Source: Phycisphaerales bacterium
GTDB taxonomy: Bacteria > Planctomycetota > Phycisphaerae > Phycisphaerales > UBA1924
DNA: 38,515 bases
Direction of reading: 5' to 3'
Assembly (NCBI GenBank): GCA_026647565.1
Contig: JAPKGU010000052.1
Coordinates: 1-38,515 of the forward strand
Shown: positions 16,060 to 23,812 of the stretch, in pieces
How the letters are laid out: each line of letters starts with the position of its first letter
Numbering within the stretch: the first letter of the stretch is position 1
The notes under the pieces: generated by a model
Databases searched by the model: none
What the model was told of the DNA's origin: nothing
What the model saw: only the letters and a program-made list of their open reading frames with translations
Translations under genes and position numbers: made by a program

Positions 16060-17628
16060 CTAGGGAGCCGCGAGGGTTGCCAGCGGGGACTTTGGCGTGC
16101 CCTCGGGCACGACGACCACGCTGTTGAGGTCACCGAAGGGATTCGGGATGCAGTGCGGGTTGTATGGATCGGGTGTCCAGCGTCCGTCGATGATGAGCCG
16201 GTACTGCCAGAGGCCCGGCGGGAGCTGGACACGGGCGTGGAGCACGCCGCGTGACTCGTCGAGTTGCAGGACGACTTCGGTGTCGGACCACCCGTTGAAG
16301 TCCCCGCTGACGGCGACGCGTTCGCCGACGGCGAGCGGCTGGATGAAGTGGACGCCCTCCGGGGTGACGTGCACGCCGAAGTATGGTTGGGCCTGCTGCT
16401 TTGGCGTCGAGCGGCGGGCGCGTCTCTCCGACGCGGGCCGGACGGCGATGTCGGGCGATCGATCTTCTTCGTGTCCCTGTGTGGATTGCGGCTCGGGATC
16501 GGTGCGGGAGCGGGCCAGCACGGCGGCGAGGCGCGTTGCTTCAACGGTTCGCTTGACCTCGGCGACGGCGGGGGCGGAGTCCGGCGCGGGACGGGACGGC
16601 GCGTCGGTTGTGGTTCCGAGGGCGCTGCTCTGGATCGGAGCGCAGGCGGCGGGGGAAGCGGGTTCGTTGCGACCTGGCGGGCTGACGCGCCGAGGCCCGG
16701 GCGCGGGGGCGAGGGTCCTGCTGACGACCTCGACGGCCGGGGGCTCCGGCTCGCGCTGAGCGCCGGAATCCTCGCGAGGATGCGCGAGTTCGCGCGCGGC
16801 GCCCGGGTGTCCGGAGCCGGGGGGTGTCGACGCGGCGACGGCGGTGCCGGGTCCCTGGAATATGTCCGTGAGCCATTCGGCGAGCGAGGTGTAGTCTCTT
16901 GCGCCGGGGCACTCGGGGGCGTACTCGGCAACGGGAAGACCGAAGCTCGCGGCTTCGCGGAGGGACATGTCGTGGTGGATCACGACGGGGACGACGCGTT
17001 CGGCGTACCTGCGATGGAGTTCCTCGAGCAGGTCACGCGCCAGGGCGCTGTCGGGATCGTGGATCGTGCCCAGGAGCCATGCGGGCAGCTCGACGCCTGT
17101 TCGACGGCCGATCGAGTCGATGGTCGCGAGCTGCTTGGCGGCCCCTTGGAGTGAGAAGAACGACGTCTCGACGGGCACGAGGACGTGCGTCGCGGCGAAG
17201 AGAGCGTTGTACGTCAGAAGCCCGATCGACGGCGAGCAGTCGATGCAGCAGACGTCGTAGCGATCGGCGAGACGATCGAGAACGCCGGCGAGGCGCCGCT
17301 CGGCCTCCGGCTGGTCGGAAAGCCCGGCCCGCGAGGATTCGATGCCCGCGACCTTGGTTCGGCTGGGGATGAGGTCGAGGTTGCGGGAGGCGCGCCAGAT
17401 CAGGCGGGAGAGGTCGATGGGCTGCGCCGGATCGGCGAGCATGGCATCGCCGACGTCGAGGTCGATCTGTTGTTCGGGGATGGCGAGGCCGGCGCCGCAG
17501 TGTCCCTGCGGGTCCATGTCGACGAGCAGGGTGCGCAGCCCCTTCTTCGCGAAGATTCCCGCGAGATTGATGGCGGTTGTGGTCTTCCCACATCCGCCCT
17601 TCTGGTTGACGATCGCGATGCGTCGCAC
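16060..17628 (-). CDS. ParA-type ATPase fused to a C-terminal CBM48/AMPK-beta-like domain
   Basis: Residues 1-265 are a ParA/Soj ATPase: deviant Walker A KGGCGKTT (10-17), TLLVDMDPQGH switch region, and CCIDCSPSIGLLTYNAL. ParA proteins dimerise on ATP and position DNA or protein cargo. After a 150-residue Pro/Ala-rich linker the last ~95 residues form a CBM48-like domain (VAVSGDFNGWSDTEV, LPPGLWQYRLIIDGRWTPDP, NPFGDLNSVV), the fold used for glycogen binding by branching enzymes and AMPK beta. The GTG at 17628 is chosen because the protein then begins right at the first ParA strand (RRIAIVNQKGG); the open frame runs to 17772. No ParB gene is nearby. The cargo may be a polysaccharide or polysaccharide-bound complex, which is inference. 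Confidence 0.88.
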   Translation of the reverse strand: MRRIAIVNQKGGCGKTTTAINLAGIFAKKGLRTLLVDMDPQGHCGAGLAIPEQQIDLDVGDAMLADPAQPIDLSRLIWRASRNLDLIPSRTKVAGIESSRAGLSDQPEAERRLAGVLDRLADRYDVCCIDCSPSIGLLTYNALFAATHVLVPVETSFFSLQGAAKQLATIDSIGRRTGVELPAWLLGTIHDPDSALARDLLEELHRRYAERVVPVVIHHDMSLREAASFGLPVAEYAPECPGARDYTSLAEWLTDIFQGPGTAVAASTPPGSGHPGAARELAHPREDSGAQREPEPPAVEVVSRTLAPAPGPRRVSPPGRNEPASPAACAPIQSSALGTTTDAPSRPAPDSAPAVAEVKRTVEATRLAAVLARSRTDPEPQSTQGHEEDRSPDIAVRPASERRARRSTPKQQAQPYFGVHVTPEGVHFIQPLAVGERVAVSGDFNGWSDTEVVLQLDESRGVLHARVQLPPGLWQYRLIIDGRWTPDPYNPHCIPNPFGDLNSVVVVPEGTPKSPLATLAAP

Positions 17629-17727
17629 CGGGAACCCCGCGCATCGCCCAGACCGAGGCGTACCAGCACCACGCCCAAGCCGGGCTTCACTGGTTATCGG
17701 GTTCGATTCGCCTTTCCCTTGAAACCC

Positions 17728-17753
17728 GGCCGGGCCCGGGCTCAGGCCCGGCC
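17728..17753 (-). terminator. GC-rich hairpin between aroB and the parA-like gene
   Basis: ggccgggcc and ggcccggcc form a 9-bp stem with an 8-nt loop. Downstream on the minus strand there is only a ttt, so termination may be partial or the hairpin may protect or separate mRNA segments. Confidence 0.45.
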
Positions 17754-17772
17754 CGCAAATGGGTGGTTCCAC

Positions 17773-18987
17773 TCACGCCCGTATCGCGTCCCATGCGAGG
17801 GTGACTGCAGCCGGGTCGGGGGCCTCGACGATCCGGACCCGCCCGGCGGCCACGGGGAGGACGAGGCGAAGTCGGCCCGAGGCGACCTTCTTGTCGTGCG
17901 CCATGCGGGCGAGCAGTTCCGGGCCCGGGGGCAAGCCGGCGATCCGGGTTGGCAGGCCGGCGTGAGCGAGGAGGTCGGACACGCGTTCGGCGACGTGCGG
18001 GTCGATCAGTTTGAGAGCGGCGGCGCAGGCCGCGGCGGCGCGAAGCCCGAGTGCGACGGCCTCGCCGTGGTGGAGCGGCGCGTTGGCGGGATCGGCGTCG
18101 GGCGAGAGTGCCGGGAGCGTCTCGATGGCGTGTGCGAAGGTGTGTCCGAGGTTGAGGGCGGCGCGTCCGCCGGAGGGAGCGTTTGACAGTTCACGCTCGT
18201 CGGATGCAACGACCCTGGCCTTGATGGCGATGTTGCGAGCGACGAGTTCGGCGAGGGCTTCGTGGTTGCGAGAGAGGACGCGAGGGAGGAGCGCCTGTGT
18301 GCGATCGAGGAGTGAATCAGGGTGCTCGCCGGGGGCCTCGACGTCGGCGGCGAGCATGGCGTGCTTGATGCACTCGGCGAGGCCGGCCCGGAGGTGGCGA
18401 TCGGGGAGTGAATCGAGCGTCGAGACATCCGCGAGCACGAGGTGGGGCTGGTGGAAGGCGCCGACGAGGTTCTTGAGCAGTCCCTGGCCGGGGACGACGA
18501 GGTTGGCGCCGGTCTTGCCCCCGACGGCGGCATCGACCATCGAGAGGAGGGTGGTGGGGCACTGGACGACGGGGACGCCCCGTCGATAGACGGCGGCGGC
18601 GAAGCCCGCGAGATCGCCGACGATGCCTCCGCCCAGCGCGATCACCGGCTCGTGTCGCTCGAGCTTGGCGCGGGCAAGGTCGGCGCAGAGGCGTTCGGCG
18701 TTTGCAACAGACTTGGCGGGTTCGGAGGCCTCGATCGCGGTGCGGGTGACGGAGAAGCCGGAGGCGGCGAGAGAGGATTCGACGGAGCGGACGATCTCCG
18801 CGGGGAGTCGGTCGTCCGCGACGAGGGCGGCCCGGGCGGGCGGGCGGTGTCCCCGGCGCAGCAGCTCGTCGCGGACGCGCGAGCCGCATGAGGCAAGGAG
18901 CGCGGCGCCGACGACGGCGTTGTATGACCGGTCGCCGAGTTCGACGCGGATGACTCGCTCGGGGATGGGAGCGATGTCGTGTGCCAT
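17773..18987 (-). CDS. aroB: 3-dehydroquinate synthase
   Basis: Second step of the shikimate pathway, converting DAHP to 3-dehydroquinate with NAD+ and a divalent metal. Visible: the nucleotide-binding GGGIVGDLAGFAAAVYRRG (119-137), PTTLLSMVDAAVGGKTGAN (144-162), and metal ligands E205 (AGLAECIKH), H282 (NLGHTFAHAIE) and H307 (HHGEAVALG). The 404-residue length is slightly above the usual 350-370. The ATG lies one base past the rsfS stop codon, so it is probably translationally coupled; no Shine-Dalgarno of its own is clear. Confidence 0.96.
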   Translation of the reverse strand: MAHDIAPIPERVIRVELGDRSYNAVVGAALLASCGSRVRDELLRRGHRPPARAALVADDRLPAEIVRSVESSLAASGFSVTRTAIEASEPAKSVANAERLCADLARAKLERHEPVIALGGGIVGDLAGFAAAVYRRGVPVVQCPTTLLSMVDAAVGGKTGANLVVPGQGLLKNLVGAFHQPHLVLADVSTLDSLPDRHLRAGLAECIKHAMLAADVEAPGEHPDSLLDRTQALLPRVLSRNHEALAELVARNIAIKARVVASDERELSNAPSGGRAALNLGHTFAHAIETLPALSPDADPANAPLHHGEAVALGLRAAAACAAALKLIDPHVAERVSDLLAHAGLPTRIAGLPPGPELLARMAHDKKVASGRLRLVLPVAAGRVRIVEAPDPAAVTLAWDAIRA

Positions 18988-18988
18988 G

Positions 18989-20050
18989 TCAGCGTGCGCC
19001 GAGCGCGGGGGCGGGGCCCTGGCGTGTCCTGGAGTCCTGAGCGTTGCGCTCCCACGGGAGACGCTTCGCGTCGCCCCACATCATCTCGATGTCGTAGTGG
19101 GCGCGCGTGTTGGGCTCGAAGACGTGGAGGACGACGTCGGAGAAGTCGATGAGGAGCCAGAGCGCTCGTGGGTCCTTGCTCGAACGGAATGCCGTGTGAC
19201 CGAGTTGGGCGCCGAGATCTTCCGCGTGGTCGGCGACGGCGCGCATCTGGCGGTCGGACGTGCCGGAGGCCACGATGACGTAGTCCGAGATCGGGCTCAG
19301 CCCGCGGACGTCGAGAAGGACGACGTCCGTGCACTTGTCGTCGGACGCGAGGCGGGCGAGCTCGATCGCCAGATCGCGCGAGGAGATGCGTTCCGATGCA
19401 CCCGTGCCCCTGGCCACCCGCACCGGCGCCGGACGATCGGAGGCGGAGGGGGCGTGCATGGTGTCGGGTGGGCCTTCGTTCAGATCCATGTGCGCCACGC
19501 TGGAAGGGTCATCGTGGCGCGGGATGGGGGTGGACTTGGGCTCTGTGATGCCGGCGGCTTCGGCTGGTCCGGCGGGGCGAGCGGGGGGGGCGGTGCGAGG
19601 TCCACTGCTGGTGGGCTTGCTTTGGGTCTTGCGAGCCGGGCTTGATGCGGGACGCCTGGCAGCGACCTTCTTGGTTGCTTTCGGCTTCGTCACCTTCCTG
19701 GTGGTCTTCGCGGCGGTCTTGCTTGTGGCGACCTTGGCCGCCTTTGGAGCGGCCTTCTTGCCCTGCTTGGGGCTGCTGGCTCCGGACTTGCGAGCGGCGG
19801 GCTTGGCAGATGAGGGCTTGGCAGTCGCGCTCTTGGCGGTCGCGCTCTTGGCAGTCGCGCGCTTGGCAGTTGAAGGTTTGGCGCCGGGGGACTTGGAGGC
19901 GGCCTTGTTCCTGCTGGCGGGGCGTGCCTTGGCGGCGGGCGCGGCGCGGCCGGGCTTCTTGCCCGCTGGCCGGGTGCTCCCCGCCTTGACTGGCGCGGTG
20001 CCTGACTTCTTGTGGTTCCTGGGGGTCGCCGCTTTCTTTGTTGGTGCCAT
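18989..20050 (-). CDS. rsfS: Ribosomal silencing factor RsfS with a histone H1-like N-terminal tail
   Basis: Residues about 220-335 are RsfS/Iojap: SRDLAIELARLASDDKCTDV, VVLLDVRGLSPISDYVIVASG, then the HV-type strand VVLHVFEPNTRAHYDIEMMWGD. RsfS binds ribosomal protein uL14 and prevents subunit joining in starvation. The first ~150 residues are Lys/Ala/Pro-rich repeats (KPAARKSG, SATAK units) resembling eukaryotic histone H1 tails, then a Pro-rich linker. The frame is unbroken and the ATG at 20050 has a TACGCT hexamer 9 nt upstream and no Shine-Dalgarno, supporting the full-length start; an internal ATG at 19489 has no ribosome binding site. aroB follows after one base. Confidence 0.9.
   Translation of the reverse strand: MAPTKKAATPRNHKKSGTAPVKAGSTRPAGKKPGRAAPAAKARPASRNKAASKSPGAKPSTAKRATAKSATAKSATAKPSSAKPAARKSGASSPKQGKKAAPKAAKVATSKTAAKTTRKVTKPKATKKVAARRPASSPARKTQSKPTSSGPRTAPPARPAGPAEAAGITEPKSTPIPRHDDPSSVAHMDLNEGPPDTMHAPSASDRPAPVRVARGTGASERISSRDLAIELARLASDDKCTDVVLLDVRGLSPISDYVIVASGTSDRQMRAVADHAEDLGAQLGHTAFRSSKDPRALWLLIDFSDVVLHVFEPNTRAHYDIEMMWGDAKRLPWERNAQDSRTRQGPAPALGAR
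19803..19878 (-). repeat. Short in-frame repeats in the RsfS tail
   Basis: A 15-bp unit encoding Ser-Ala-Thr-Ala-Lys is repeated with small variations in the Lys/Ala-rich tail of rsfS. Unit length is a multiple of three, so expansion or loss would not shift the frame. Confidence 0.7.
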
Positions 20051-20059
20051 TCGGGAGCA

Positions 20060-20065
20060 AGCGTA
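20060..20065 (-). promoter_or_regulatory. TACGCT -10-like hexamer, putative leaderless promoter of rsfS
   Basis: TACGCT ends 9 nt before the rsfS ATG on the minus strand, with no ribosome binding site between. It matches in sequence and spacing the elements before sdaA and the AddB-like gene. Confidence 0.5.
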
Positions 20066-20202
20066 GGAGCAAGACGGCGTCGGATGGGGCGAGCCCGGCG
20101 CGGCATTGGTCCGGGCTTGCGGGAAACTCGGGGTCCGACCCCCGAACGTACACTGCCTCGCCCGTATCCCTGGTGTCGTCGGGCGAGAGGAAGGCGCGTC
20201 TG

Positions 20203-21075
20203 ATGTCGCTCCACGTTGTGGTCACCACGTTCAATCCGGCGCCGGGCTTGCTGGAGCGTGCGGCCCGGAGCGCTCTGGCGTGCGCGGGCGTGGCGGGGGT
20301 CACGATCGTGGACGACGGGTCGGCGGTTCCGGTCGAGGCGCCGGTGCGCGACGATCGGGTGGAGGTGGTGCGCCAGGTGAACGCGGGACCGGCGTCGGCG
20401 AGGAACGCGGGGCTTGATCGGGTTCGGGCTGACTGGGCGGTGATGCTGGACGACGATGACGAGCTGGTTCCGGAGGGCGTTGCGGGGGCGATTGCGTTGG
20501 CGGATCGCCTGGGTGCGGTCGGCGCGCTGGTCGGTCGGGTGGAGTGTCTCTCGGACGGCTCGACGCGCTCGCGCGAAGCGCCGGCGGAGTGGGCCGGGGG
20601 CACGCTGCCTCGTCCTGCGGATGCGTTCAGGCCGATCCAGCTTTTCAACGCGTCGGGGACGCTGGTGTCGGGCCGGGCGCTTGCGACGGGGATCCGCTAC
20701 GACACGTCGCTCTGGGTGGTCGAGGATCGCGAGTTCATCCGGCGGCTGGCGGACGTTGGTCCGATCGCGGTTGCGCCGGGGTTCGCCGTGCGGGCCGGTA
20801 CGCGTCCGGGGGGCGAGCGGCTGACGTCTGCGCGGAACCTCGAGCGGCGCGCGATCGGGCATCTGGCCATCATGGGGAGGTGGCTGGACGGGGAGAGTGA
20901 GGCGCACTTTCGCGAGGCGACGCTCTGGCTTCTCGGCGCCATGAGCAAGGCGGGGATGGGGCGAGGCGAGGTGTACCAGAGGATCATGGGCGTGGCGAGC
21001 GAGCGTGGGTGGATCGGTCCCTTGCGTCGGATCAAGCTGGGCGCTCGGACGCTCTTTCGGAGAGCGTCGGCGTGA
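20203..21075 (+). CDS. Family 2 glycosyltransferase
   Basis: The 290-residue protein starts with a GT-A strand and nucleotide-sugar motifs: VVVTTFNPAPGLLERAARS, TIVDDGS, ASARNAGL and the DDDDE metal-binding site (WAVMLDDDDELVPEG). It has no membrane segment and probably transfers a sugar to a cell-surface or capsule precursor. The ATG at 20203 is chosen for its gagagg/ggaagg about 9 nt upstream; a longer frame to 20038 is not needed. A TACACT hexamer lies at 20149. The next glycosyltransferase overlaps its stop codon. Confidence 0.88.
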   Translation: MSLHVVVTTFNPAPGLLERAARSALACAGVAGVTIVDDGSAVPVEAPVRDDRVEVVRQVNAGPASARNAGLDRVRADWAVMLDDDDELVPEGVAGAIALADRLGAVGALVGRVECLSDGSTRSREAPAEWAGGTLPRPADAFRPIQLFNASGTLVSGRALATGIRYDTSLWVVEDREFIRRLADVGPIAVAPGFAVRAGTRPGGERLTSARNLERRAIGHLAIMGRWLDGESEAHFREATLWLLGAMSKAGMGRGEVYQRIMGVASERGWIGPLRRIKLGARTLFRRASA

Positions 21076-22040
21076 GCGGCGAGCGCATGGTCATCGGCGT
21101 GTGCACGTACAACCGCGGCGAGCGGATCCTCCGCACGCTGCGGACCATCGCGGAGATGGACCGCGCGGGCGGGCGAGTGACCCGGTGCGTCGTCATCGAC
21201 AATCGTTCGAGCGACGGGACGGATCGCATCATCGACGATTTCATCGCGACTGGCCCCGCGATCCCCATGGTCCGCATCCGTGAGGAGAGGCCCGGGAAGC
21301 CGGAGGCGCTGCGCCGGCTTTTCCAGGAGACCGACGAGCCGCTGCTCGGCGTGATCGACGACGACTGTCTCTGCGATCCGGGCTGGGCGCGGCACATTCT
21401 GCGGGTCTTCGACGAGCGTCCCCGCGCGGCGCTTGTAGGAGGCCCGGTCTCGGTGGTCTGGGAGACCGGTCCGACGCGGATCGCCGATATCTACAGGAAG
21501 TCGCTCGTTGATCGCTCGCTGGGCGACAGGGAGCACATGCTCACGGGTCCGACGGACTTCGTGGTCGGTGCGGCGCAGGGGATGCGGCGTGAGGCGGTGC
21601 TCCAGACCGGATTCCTGGAGGCCAGGGAGATGGATTGCCGCCGGGGTGCGACGCTGGAGGCGGGCGATGATGTGGAGCTGTGCATCCGTTCGCGGCAGCT
21701 TGGCTGGGAGATCTGGTACACGCCGTCGGCGCGGATGGGCCATCTGATTCCGGAGAGCCGTCAGTCTGTCGCGTACATCGCGCGACTGCGGGAGAGCATC
21801 TGCCGCGCGGAGCCGTGGCTTCAGTGGATCGCGGGTCTTGTGGACGCGGAGCGAGCGAAGCGGGAGCTTTCGCGTGCGAGGGCGCTGCGTCTGAAGACGC
21901 AGCTCTTTGACTGGCGTCCGGGGCGGAGGCGGGTGCGGCTTGCGGAGCGTCTCGGTCGTGAGCGCGGCTGGGCGGGTGTGGCCGAGCGGGTCGGGGTCAA
22001 TCCTCGTCGTCCAGGCGCAGGCGATCGGACGGGGGCTTGA
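21072..22040 (+). CDS. Family 2 glycosyltransferase
   Basis: A second GT-A protein (322 residues) with VIGVCTYNRGERILRTLRT, CVVIDNRSSDGTDRI and VIDDDCLCDPGWARHIL, giving the DxD-type metal site. The GTG start overlaps the previous stop (GTGA), indicating translational coupling; an ATG 15 bp further in is possible. A basic C-terminal tail (about 270-322) has no recognisable domain. Its last 44 bp overlap the 3' end of truD on the opposite strand. Substrate unknown; pairing with the preceding gene suggests one glycan pathway. Confidence 0.87.
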   Translation: MSGERMVIGVCTYNRGERILRTLRTIAEMDRAGGRVTRCVVIDNRSSDGTDRIIDDFIATGPAIPMVRIREERPGKPEALRRLFQETDEPLLGVIDDDCLCDPGWARHILRVFDERPRAALVGGPVSVVWETGPTRIADIYRKSLVDRSLGDREHMLTGPTDFVVGAAQGMRREAVLQTGFLEAREMDCRRGATLEAGDDVELCIRSRQLGWEIWYTPSARMGHLIPESRQSVAYIARLRESICRAEPWLQWIAGLVDAERAKRELSRARALRLKTQLFDWRPGRRRVRLAERLGRERGWAGVAERVGVNPRRPGAGDRTGA

Positions 22041-23304
22041 TGACCTCGCGCATGACGGTGGTGGCGAACGCGCCGCGGGGGAGGTCGAAGACGCAGCGGA
22101 CGTAGTGGCCGTGCTCGTCGATGCCGCCCTCGACGTCGGCATCGGTGAGGCGGACGCGGAGCGGGCGGCGTGCGCCCTCGATCATGTCCCTGGTCTTGCT
22201 GTCGAACTCCTCGACCTGGGCGAGCGTGACGCCGGAGCGTTCGAGTTCCTCGAGTTCGACGCGATCGACATCGCCGGCGGCGCGGCGCATGCGGGCGCCC
22301 CACATGGGGCCGGTGGGGCTGATCTCGAACGAGGCGAGGCGGGCGCGGGTCTCTTCTCTGGCCAGCTCTTCGGCCGTCACTTCGAAGGTGTTGCGTGATT
22401 CGACGTGCATCGCCAGGTCGCCGACGAGGAGTGAGCCGAACTCGCCGGAGGTGATCCGCCGCTCCAGAACGCGGTTGAAGATCGCGGATTGCCAGGAGGA
22501 GACGTAGAAGGACAAGGCCCGGACGCCGGCGGCGCGGACGGCGTGCTTGGGCTCGACGCCCTTGGCGAGCAGGCGGAGGATGGTGCGTTCGGTGTGGAGC
22601 GTGCGCGGGAACGCGGCGTAAGCGCCGGCGTGGTCGCCCCTGGCGTAGAGCTCTCGGGCCTCGAGGTGGGCGCCGTAGTGCTCCGGTTCGGGCCGGAGAA
22701 GGATGTCGATCACGCGCTCGAAGTTGCCGCGGATCAGTTCTCGTCCGACGCGGTGGTTGTTGAGCATCGCGCCGAACCGCTGCTCGCCGAACGCGTTGGG
22801 CACGCCGGCGCGTTCGAGGCGGTCGAGCACGCGTTTGGCGTGGAGGGCCTTGCTCATGTCGGCGGATCGGACCTTGATGGAGAACCGGTTGCCCTTGAGG
22901 TGACCCTGGCGGAGTTTGTTTGTGTGGAGGTCGGCCCAGAGCACGGCCATGCGGTCGTGCTGGATCATGGGGAAGTCCTCTGGCCGCTTGCCCGGCGCGT
23001 GCACGGAGAGGACCTGGCGTGTGACGGCGTGCTTGTCCTTGAGCCCGGCGTAGCCGACGGCTTCGTGGCGCACGCCGAAGTGGTTCGCGACGACGCCCAT
23101 AGCCTCGAAGGTGGGCATGTGTCGCTTTTCGACCATGAGGTAGATGTGCTCGCCCTCGCCGCACGGCTCGTAGAGCGGGATCTCCTCAACGAGGAAGTCC
23201 TCGGGGCGCTGCTTGATGACACCGCCGATGCCGGGCACGTCCGCGGTGAGGTAGGCGGCGGATGCCAGGGGTGAGCGGCGATCCTCCGGCTGGTCGGTGG
23301 GCAC
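21997..23304 (-). CDS. truD: tRNA pseudouridine(13) synthase TruD
   Basis: Converts U13 of tRNA-Glu to pseudouridine. The catalytic segment GYAGLKDKHAVTRQ has the nucleophile Asp at D90, and the TruD-specific NAFGEQRFG and the long insertion domain (about 155-300) are present. The N-terminal RPEDFLVEEIP is also typical. The GTG start immediately follows the stop of the bifunctional-nuclease-domain gene, with ggaggg about 7 nt upstream, so the two are coupled. 435 residues is above E. coli TruD (about 350), as in many non-proteobacterial members. Confidence 0.95.
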   Translation of the reverse strand: MPTDQPEDRRSPLASAAYLTADVPGIGGVIKQRPEDFLVEEIPLYEPCGEGEHIYLMVEKRHMPTFEAMGVVANHFGVRHEAVGYAGLKDKHAVTRQVLSVHAPGKRPEDFPMIQHDRMAVLWADLHTNKLRQGHLKGNRFSIKVRSADMSKALHAKRVLDRLERAGVPNAFGEQRFGAMLNNHRVGRELIRGNFERVIDILLRPEPEHYGAHLEARELYARGDHAGAYAAFPRTLHTERTILRLLAKGVEPKHAVRAAGVRALSFYVSSWQSAIFNRVLERRITSGEFGSLLVGDLAMHVESRNTFEVTAEELAREETRARLASFEISPTGPMWGARMRRAAGDVDRVELEELERSGVTLAQVEEFDSKTRDMIEGARRPLRVRLTDADVEGGIDEHGHYVRCVFDLPRGAFATTVMREVIKPPSDRLRLDDED

Positions 23305-23784
23305 TCACTGTCCCTCCGAAGAGGCCTGTTCGAGGACGTGCTCTTCGACGTAGATGGGAGCGTCGTTGGCGATGCCGAGCGCGATGGCGTCGCTGGGGCG
23401 GGAGTCGATGTGGATGAGTTCGCCCTTGTCGGTCTCGACGTCGAGCGTTGCGTAGAAGGTGCCCTCGGTGAGATCGTTGATGGTGATGGAGCGGAGGGTG
23501 GCGCCGAGCGCGGCGATGACGCCTCCGAGCAGGTCGTGGGTCTGCGGGCGCTTGATGGGGATGTTTTTGAGGCGTCGCTCGATGGCCTGCGCCTCGGGCA
23601 GGCCGATGACGATGGGGAAGGACCGCAAGTGTCGGGAGCTTTCGGGGCCGTCTGCGTCGGGCTCGTCGATCTCGTCGAGTTCGTCCGGCTCGTCGGCCGT
23701 GGGGTCGACTTCCCGGAGTTCGATCAGCTGGTAGTCGTTCAACTCGCGGATCAGCACTCTTGAGAGTTCCATTCTCACCGCCAT
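23305..23784 (-). CDS. Bifunctional nuclease (BFN/DUF151) domain protein
   Basis: The 159-residue protein is a single BFN domain: IVIGLPEAQAIERRLKNIPI, then RPQTHDLLGGVIAALGATLR, and the strand pair FYATLDVE followed by DSRPSDAIALGIANDAPIYV. The domain has been described as a nuclease in plants and as a fold of unclear function in bacteria. An acidic Asp/Glu/Pro stretch (about 28-52) is inserted between the first helix and the first core strand. The ATG at 23784 has a strong gaggga ribosome binding site. truD is coupled downstream and the hydrate epimerase gene lies 28 bp upstream on the same strand. Confidence 0.88.
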   Translation of the reverse strand: MAVRMELSRVLIRELNDYQLIELREVDPTADEPDELDEIDEPDADGPESSRHLRSFPIVIGLPEAQAIERRLKNIPIKRPQTHDLLGGVIAALGATLRSITINDLTEGTFYATLDVETDKGELIHIDSRPSDAIALGIANDAPIYVEEHVLEQASSEGQ

Positions 23785-23812
23785 TGTCCGGCTCCCTCGG
23801 TCTCGATCCGGC

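Noticed and set aside
16011-16931. N-terminal extension of the P-loop-less ParA-like frame (about 307 residues)
   Set aside because: It lies out of frame over the ParA-CBM48 gene, is Ser/Pro/Arg-rich with no domain, and the ATG at 16010 has a ribosome binding site.
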